Origin: an uncultured Collinsella sp.
Lineage (GTDB): Bacteria; Actinomycetota; Coriobacteriia; Coriobacteriales; Coriobacteriaceae
NCBI GenBank assembly: GCA_900545875.1
Contig: URAQ01000044.1
Location: 1-10,009 of the forward strand
Reading direction: 5' to 3'
Length of the DNA stretch: 10,009 bases
Every line of letters starts with the position of its first letter. Position 1 is the first letter of the stretch. The notes beneath the pieces are model-generated. The model ran no database searches, was not told the DNA's origin, and saw only the letters and a program-made list of their open reading frames with translations. The position numbers and the translations under genes were made by a program. Positions 5,866-10,009 of this stretch are shown piece by piece.

Positions 5866-7308
5866 ATGGCAGCGGAAAGTTCGAAAGGCATCAAGCAGTT
5901 CAAGGTCCCGCACGTATATGCGATCATCTTTGCACTTATGGTCATCTTCGCTGTTCTCACGTGGATTGTTCCCTCTGGGTCCTATCAGCGTCAGGAGGTG
6001 AACGGTCGTGAAGTCACTGTCGCAGGTACGTATGAGCAGAGTGAAAAGACATATATTGACGAGGAAACCGGGGATGAAGTAGATCTCAGACAAGGCGTCT
6101 TCGATGTTCTTCAGGCTCCAACGCGCGGTATACAAGAGGCAATTGAGGCCGTTGCATTCATCTTGATTGTGGGCGGTTCGTTTCAGGTTATTACTAAAAC
6201 GGGCGCTATCACGAGCGGAATGGGTCGTGTCGTTCGCCGCTTTAAGAACAAAGACATTCTAATTATTCCTATTGCGATGGTTCTCTTTGCATTGGGCGGA
6301 ACGAGCTTTGGCATGGCGGAAGAAACTCTCCCGTTCTTTGCGATCTTCATGCCAATTATGATGGCTATGGGCTTCGACTCGATGACGGCGTTTATGGTCG
6401 TGTTCGTTGGAGCGCGCACGGGTTACATCGCCTCAACGATTAATCCGTTTAATGTTCTCATTGCGCAAGGTATTCTTGGTATTCAAGGCAACCCCCAGCT
6501 GTGGCTGCGTATGATTGCCTGGGTTGTTTTGACTGCCGTTGCAATTACTTGGGTTGTCCTCTATGCACGAAGGGTAAAGAAGAACCCTGAGTCATCGATC
6601 ACATTTGAGGATGATATCGCCAAGAAAGTCGAGTTCGCTGCCGATGAATCTGCCCTTGACGCGGAATTTACGGGTCGTCAAAAAGGCGTGCTTGCGGTAT
6701 TTATCGCTGGTATGTGCCTTATCATCTGGGGACTTGTGACCCAGGGCTGGTATATGAACGAGATTTCTGCGGTCTTTTTGGCCATGGGCCTGTTGGCTGG
6801 TGTTATTGCGGGCTTTAGTCAGGACGTCATCGCTCAGGAATTTGTTGCGGGTATCGCTGACTTTGCTTTCTCGGCAATTGTCGTTGGACTTGCGCGTGGC
6901 ATCCTTGTCATTGCCTCTGACGGCATGATCATCGATACCATCCTCAATGCGCTCGCCACTGGTCTGGGCGGCATCCCGGCGGTTCTCTTTACTACGCTTC
7001 TTTATGCGGTTGAGAACCTCCTGGCGATTCTGGTTCCCAGCTCATCTGGCCTTGCAGCACTGACCGCTCCCATTTTTGGACCTTTGACCGAACTCATGGG
7101 CCTTAATCCCGAGGCCGCCGTGTGGGCTCTCTCCATGGGTAGCGCGACGATGTCTTTGATCTGTCCTACTAGCGCCATTCTTGTAGCGGGTTTGGGCGTG
7201 TGCAAGATCAAGCTTGGCCAGTGGTGGAAGACCGTTTGGAAATTCTTCTTGGTCGTGTCGCTCATCAATATCGTATTCGTAGCAATCTCGGGACTTATTG
7301 CCCTGTAG
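5866..7308 (+). CDS. arcD: YfcC/DcuC-type transporter, probable arginine:ornithine antiporter ArcD
   Basis: A 480-residue polytopic inner membrane protein of the YfcC / C4-dicarboxylate anaerobic carrier family. About ten or more hydrophobic segments are visible, the first at about 17-36, then about 93-110, 131-148, 156-180, 213-233, 274-292, 298-316 and through to 457-480. A soluble loop at about 38-90 is charged, as is 234-270. Family motifs: GGTSFGMAEETLPF (144-157), TINPFNVLIAQ (191-201), LVPSSSGLAALTAPIFGP (389-406). Streptococcal ADI loci use YfcC-type proteins for arginine/ornithine exchange, and the position directly before arcA and arcB supports that here; the substrate is inferred from context. 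AAGGAGG lies four bases before the ATG. First gene of the arcDAB operon; arcA follows after 28 bases. Confidence 0.88.
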   Translation: MAAESSKGIKQFKVPHVYAIIFALMVIFAVLTWIVPSGSYQRQEVNGREVTVAGTYEQSEKTYIDEETGDEVDLRQGVFDVLQAPTRGIQEAIEAVAFILIVGGSFQVITKTGAITSGMGRVVRRFKNKDILIIPIAMVLFALGGTSFGMAEETLPFFAIFMPIMMAMGFDSMTAFMVVFVGARTGYIASTINPFNVLIAQGILGIQGNPQLWLRMIAWVVLTAVAITWVVLYARRVKKNPESSITFEDDIAKKVEFAADESALDAEFTGRQKGVLAVFIAGMCLIIWGLVTQGWYMNEISAVFLAMGLLAGVIAGFSQDVIAQEFVAGIADFAFSAIVVGLARGILVIASDGMIIDTILNALATGLGGIPAVLFTTLLYAVENLLAILVPSSSGLAALTAPIFGPLTELMGLNPEAAVWALSMGSATMSLICPTSAILVAGLGVCKIKLGQWWKTVWKFFLVVSLINIVFVAISGLIAL

Positions 7309-7336
7309 GTTTCATGGCTGAAATGGAGTAACAGGA

Positions 7337-8581
7337 ATGTCTAAAGGACTGAATGTACACAGCGAGATTGGTAAGCTCAAGAAAGTTGTGCTTCACCGCC
7401 CCGGTCGTGACCTTGTGAACGTAAAGGCAGAAGAGTTCGAGGATGTCTGGATTCACGACTGCTTCTATCTTGATGTGGCTCAAAAGGAGCATGATGCCTT
7501 TGCGGATCTTCTGAGGAGCGAAGGTGTTGAGGTTCTCTATATGGAGAAACTCGTTGCTGAAGCGCTGGATGCATGCCCCTCGGCTCGCGCTGAGTTTACC
7601 GATACATTTATGGCTGAGAGCGGGATTGTCAATCCTATGCTTGAGCAGGCTGTTCGTGAAAAGCTCGACGCTATTTCAGATTCGTATCAGTTTGTACTTG
7701 AGGCTATGGGGGGGTATCGTTATCGTGACCTTGAGCTGCCTCGCGTTTCGACTACGCTTAGTATGATGGATAATGAGGATGCGAAGCCCGATGATTTGGT
7801 GTTGAAGCCTCTTCCGAGTTCATATTTCTCTCGCGATCCTCTTGCTTCCGTGGGCAAAGGCGTTCTGCTTCACCACATGTATTGGAAACAGCGAGATCGT
7901 GAAGTGCCCTTCTACGAAGCGATTTTCAAATACCATCCCGATTATGCAGGGACTCCGATTTGGTACGACCATAAGAATCCCTGGCATATCGAGGGCGGTG
8001 ATGTGCTTAACATTAACGCTCATACCTTGGCTATTGGAATTAGCCAGCGAACTGAGGCGGCTGCGATTGAGGAGCTTGCAAAGAATTTGTTCTGGGGATC
8101 TGGGAATTCTGAGATCGATACCGTTTACGCTATTAAAATCCCCAACGGCTATGCTTACATGCATCTTGACACCGTTTGCACCATGGTGGATTTCGATAAG
8201 TTCACAGTTTATCCCGGAATTTTTGAGACCCTTCGTGTTTATCGTCTGACTCGTGGTGACTCTGAGGGAATGGTCGCTGTTCAAGAGATTGATGACACGC
8301 TTGAACATATTCTTGAAATGGCTACTGGCGTGGAGAAGGTGCAGCTTATTGAGTGCGGTGCCGGCGATATGGTTGAGGCATCTCGCGAGCAGTGGAACGA
8401 CGGGTCGAACACTCTTGCCGTTGCTCCTGGTAAAGTCTGTGTTTACGAGCGCAATGTTGTCACAAATGATGAGCTCTACAAGAACGGTTTGGAACTTTTG
8501 GTCGTTCCCTCCGAGGAGCTGTCCCGCGGTCGTGGCGGCCCGCGCTGCATGAGCATGCCCTTCTGGCGCGAAGATATTTAG
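7337..8581 (+). CDS. arcA: Arginine deiminase ArcA
   Basis: A 414-residue cytoplasmic enzyme hydrolysing L-arginine to L-citrulline and ammonia, the first step of the ADI pathway. Seen: GKLKKVVLHRPG (12-23); EHDAFADLLRSEGVEVLYME (51-70); FSRDP with Asp167; HHMYWKQRDREV (179-190); WHIEGGD with Glu219; MHLDTV with His276 and Asp278; and GRGGPRCMSMP with the nucleophile Cys404 and Arg399. All catalytic residues and the substrate loop are canonical, unlike the minus-strand paralogue at 4362-5612. The usual LLFDDI-like stretch near residue 36 is changed to VWIHDCFYL. TGGAG lies eight bases before the ATG. It sits between the antiporter and arcB with short gaps (28 and 32 bases), so one transcript is likely. 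Confidence 0.95.
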   Translation: MSKGLNVHSEIGKLKKVVLHRPGRDLVNVKAEEFEDVWIHDCFYLDVAQKEHDAFADLLRSEGVEVLYMEKLVAEALDACPSARAEFTDTFMAESGIVNPMLEQAVREKLDAISDSYQFVLEAMGGYRYRDLELPRVSTTLSMMDNEDAKPDDLVLKPLPSSYFSRDPLASVGKGVLLHHMYWKQRDREVPFYEAIFKYHPDYAGTPIWYDHKNPWHIEGGDVLNINAHTLAIGISQRTEAAAIEELAKNLFWGSGNSEIDTVYAIKIPNGYAYMHLDTVCTMVDFDKFTVYPGIFETLRVYRLTRGDSEGMVAVQEIDDTLEHILEMATGVEKVQLIECGAGDMVEASREQWNDGSNTLAVAPGKVCVYERNVVTNDELYKNGLELLVVPSEELSRGRGGPRCMSMPFWREDI

Positions 8582-8599
8582 TTGCAAATCCACTGTGAT

Positions 8600-8604
8600 A
8601 GGAG
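8600..8604 (+). promoter_or_regulatory. Ribosome-binding site deciding the arcB start
   Basis: AGGAG abuts the first in-frame ATG (8605) with no spacing but lies nine bases before the next ATG (8614). This geometry favours translation from 8614. Confidence 0.65.
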
Positions 8605-8613
8605 ATGGCGAAT

Positions 8614-9624
8614 ATGGGTGTTAACATCGCTGGGCGCAGTTTTCTGAAGCTGCTTGATTACACGACGGAAGAGATCGAGTATCTGCTTGAGCTTTCTGCT
8701 AACTTCAAAAGCATGAAGCGTGCCGGTGTTCCGCATAAATACCTTGAAGGTAAGAATATTGTTTTGCTATTTGAGAAGACTTCCACGCGTACTCGTTGCG
8801 CCTTCGAAGTTGGTGCACTTGACCTTGGCATGGGTGTAACTTATTTGGATCCGGGCTCGTCCCAGATGGGCAAAAAGGAGTCGATTGAGGACACGGCTCG
8901 CGTCCTTGGCCGTATGTATGACGGAATTGAATACCGCGGCTTTGAGCAGACGAAGGTTGAGGAGCTTGCTGCAAAAGCTGGGGTTCCCGTTTGGAATGGG
9001 CTGACTACTGAATTTCACCCGACTCAAGTGCTTGCCGATATTCTGACCATGCGTGAAGAGTTTGGAGAGATTAAGGGCAGGAAACTTACATTTTTTGGTA
9101 AGGCGGCCGGAAACGTCGCCGATTCGCTCATGGTCATTTGCGCTAAGCTCGGCATTAACTACTGTTCTTGCGGCCCAATCGGGGGAAATTCGGAGGGGGC
9201 TACATCCTATGACCCTGAACTCCTTGCAGAATGTAGTCGTATTGCGGCCGAGCATGGATCGACGATCACCATTACAGAGGATATTGAGGAAGGCGCTCGT
9301 GATGCCGATGTAATTTACACGGATGTTTGGGTTGGCATGGGTCAGCCCGCAGAGCTGTGGGAAAGCCGCATTAAGCTCATGTCGCCGTATCGTGTGACCG
9401 CTGAGGTGATGTCTATGGCAAAGCCCGAGGCGATTTTCCTCCACTGCCTTCCGAGCTTCCACGATACTAATACTACTGTTGGTGCCGAAATTGCTGAGAA
9501 GTTTGGAGTCACCGAAATGGAAGTCACGGACGAGGTTTTTGAGTCCGATAAATCTCGTGTTTTCCTAGAAGCGGAGAATCGCATGCATACGATTAAGGCG
9601 GTGATGTACGCAACGCTTAAGTAG
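8614..9624 (+). CDS. arcB: Ornithine carbamoyltransferase ArcB (catabolic), with altered ornithine loop
   Basis: A 336-residue cytoplasmic transcarbamylase; in this operon it would phosphorolyse citrulline to ornithine and carbamoyl phosphate. The carbamoyl-phosphate site is intact: FEKTSTRTR (53-61), [21 protein letters not shown] (81-101), EFHPTQ (133-138), HCLPSFHDT (277-285), and [11 protein letters not shown] near the C-terminus. Two ornithine-site regions depart from the family: GDARNNxxNS is [10 protein letters not shown] (162-171), keeping one Asn, and the SMG loop after DVWV is GMG (241-243). Substrate preference may therefore differ, though family, length and context still point to ArcB. 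The start at 8614 is preferred over 8605 on ribosome-site spacing. It is the last gene of arcDAB; no carbamate kinase follows. Confidence 0.92.
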   Translation: MGVNIAGRSFLKLLDYTTEEIEYLLELSANFKSMKRAGVPHKYLEGKNIVLLFEKTSTRTRCAFEVGALDLGMGVTYLDPGSSQMGKKESIEDTARVLGRMYDGIEYRGFEQTKVEELAAKAGVPVWNGLTTEFHPTQVLADILTMREEFGEIKGRKLTFFGKAAGNVADSLMVICAKLGINYCSCGPIGGNSEGATSYDPELLAECSRIAAEHGSTITITEDIEEGARDADVIYTDVWVGMGQPAELWESRIKLMSPYRVTAEVMSMAKPEAIFLHCLPSFHDTNTTVGAEIAEKFGVTEMEVTDEVFESDKSRVFLEAENRMHTIKAVMYATLK

Positions 9625-9702
9625 CGGGGCGTTGAGAAAACAGTCGCAAATCTGCTTGCCATACTATATTTCTCTCAACAAGCTGATAGGATACAGGGGA
9701 GA

Positions 9703-9735
9703 ATGATGTGCGCGTCAGTCGATTTTTTCGACTGA
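9703..9735 (+). CDS. Possible 10-codon leader ORF before queA
   Basis: ATG at 9703 (or the next codon, 9706) opens [10 protein letters not shown] and stops with TGA at 9733-9735. A purine-rich GGGGAG (9696-9701) precedes it. The ORF covers nearly all of the hairpin at 9710-9740, so translation would melt the stem. Such short ORFs arise by chance, and there is no composition or homology support. Listed as a candidate leader peptide only. Confidence 0.15.
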   Translation: MMCASVDFFD

Positions 9736-9740
9736 CGCGC
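9710..9740 (+). terminator. Strong hairpin between arcB and queA, terminator or attenuator
   Basis: A perfect 13-bp inverted repeat: GCGCGTCAGTCGA (9710-9722) and TCGACTGACGCGC (9728-9740) around a five-T loop. Only TTT follows the stem, then GTG, so the U-tract is weak for an intrinsic terminator. It is the only strong hairpin after arcB and the likeliest end of arcDAB. It finishes 18 bases before the queA ATG, so a queA transcript starting upstream would carry it in its leader. The region 9625-9709 shows no other gene. Confidence 0.5.
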
Positions 9741-9758
9741 TTTGTGAAAGAGGCAAAG

Positions 9759-10009
9759 ATGCGTACCGATGATTTTGACTACAACCTTCCTGAGGAACTG
9801 ATTGCCCAGGCTCCTGCCGAGCCGCGAGACTCCTGCCGCCTGCTGGTGGTGGATCGCAAGGGCTCCCAGGCGGGAACGCCGCTGGAGCACGGCGGTACCG
9901 TTGAGCACCGCATCTTCCGCGACATCATCGACTATATCGAGCCGGGCGACGTGCTCGTCATCAACAAGACGCGCGTGATGCCGGCTCGCCTGATCGGTCG
10001 CAAAGCCGG
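9759..10009 (+). CDS. queA: QueA, tRNA preQ1(34) S-adenosylmethionine ribosyltransferase-isomerase, 5' partial
   Basis: The first 83 codons of queA run off the right edge. QueA transfers and isomerises the ribosyl part of S-adenosylmethionine onto preQ1 in the tRNA anticodon, giving epoxyqueuosine, the substrate of QueH. Seen: [28 protein letters not shown] (6-33), [34 protein letters not shown] (50-83). The FDYxLPxxLIAQxP, PGDxLVxNxTRVxPARL pattern is characteristic. GAGG (9750-9753) lies five bases before the ATG. GC content is again high, like the genes left of 3643 and unlike the arc block. Confidence in the family is high even though only the N-terminal quarter is present. Confidence 0.93.
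   Translation, partial: MRTDDFDYNLPEELIAQAPAEPRDSCRLLVVDRKGSQAGTPLEHGGTVEHRIFRDIIDYIEPGDVLVINKTRVMPARLIGRKA

Noticed and set aside
7820..9462. Minus-strand open frames opposite arcA and arcB
   Set aside because: They run antisense to well-supported genes, have no ribosome sites or recognisable motifs, and reflect codon bias.
9625..9758. preQ1 riboswitch upstream of queA
   Set aside because: I see no preQ1-I or preQ1-II type conserved core or pseudoknot tail; the only structure is the simple 13-bp hairpin.

Overview
The window looks like the chromosome of a high-GC anaerobic actinomycete. My best guess is a Collinsella-like member of the Coriobacteriia. This rests on GC-rich flanking genes, a gut-type arginine deiminase (ADI) locus and the queuosine genes; it is recognition from memory, not a database match.

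Left part (1-3642, GC-rich). On the minus strand there is the 5' end of an unidentified basic protein (1-147), preceded by a divergent methionyl-tRNA synthetase-like class I tRNA ligase (207-2357). A 132-base divergent spacer leads to two plus-strand genes in tandem: a membrane DUF3267-type putative zincin (2490-3056) and queH, epoxyqueuosine reductase (3067-3642).

Middle part (about 3643-9700, visibly lower GC). This is an arginine catabolism block with two divergent units around a 253-base AT-rich control region (5613-5865). The minus unit encodes an arginine-deiminase paralogue (4362-5612) followed two bases later by an XRE/S24-like regulator (3703-4359). The plus unit is arcD-like transporter, arcA and arcB (5866-9624). 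Arginine would enter by exchange for ornithine, be deiminated to citrulline plus ammonia, and citrulline would be phosphorolysed to ornithine and carbamoyl phosphate. No carbamate kinase (arcC) is present to harvest the ATP. The control region holds a 16-bp motif repeated at exactly 31-bp spacing, plus a separate 14-bp near-palindrome.

Right edge (9703-10009, GC-rich again). A strong 13-bp hairpin, overlapped by a possible 10-codon leader ORF, precedes the 5' part of queA. The low-GC arginine block therefore lies between two queuosine genes, queH and queA, which suggests insertion into an older queuosine neighbourhood.

The main points to follow up are the probable self-regulated ADI paralogue/regulator pair, the S24-like regulator that lacks both catalytic residues, the altered ornithine loop in ArcB, and the degenerate signature motifs of the MetRS-like protein.
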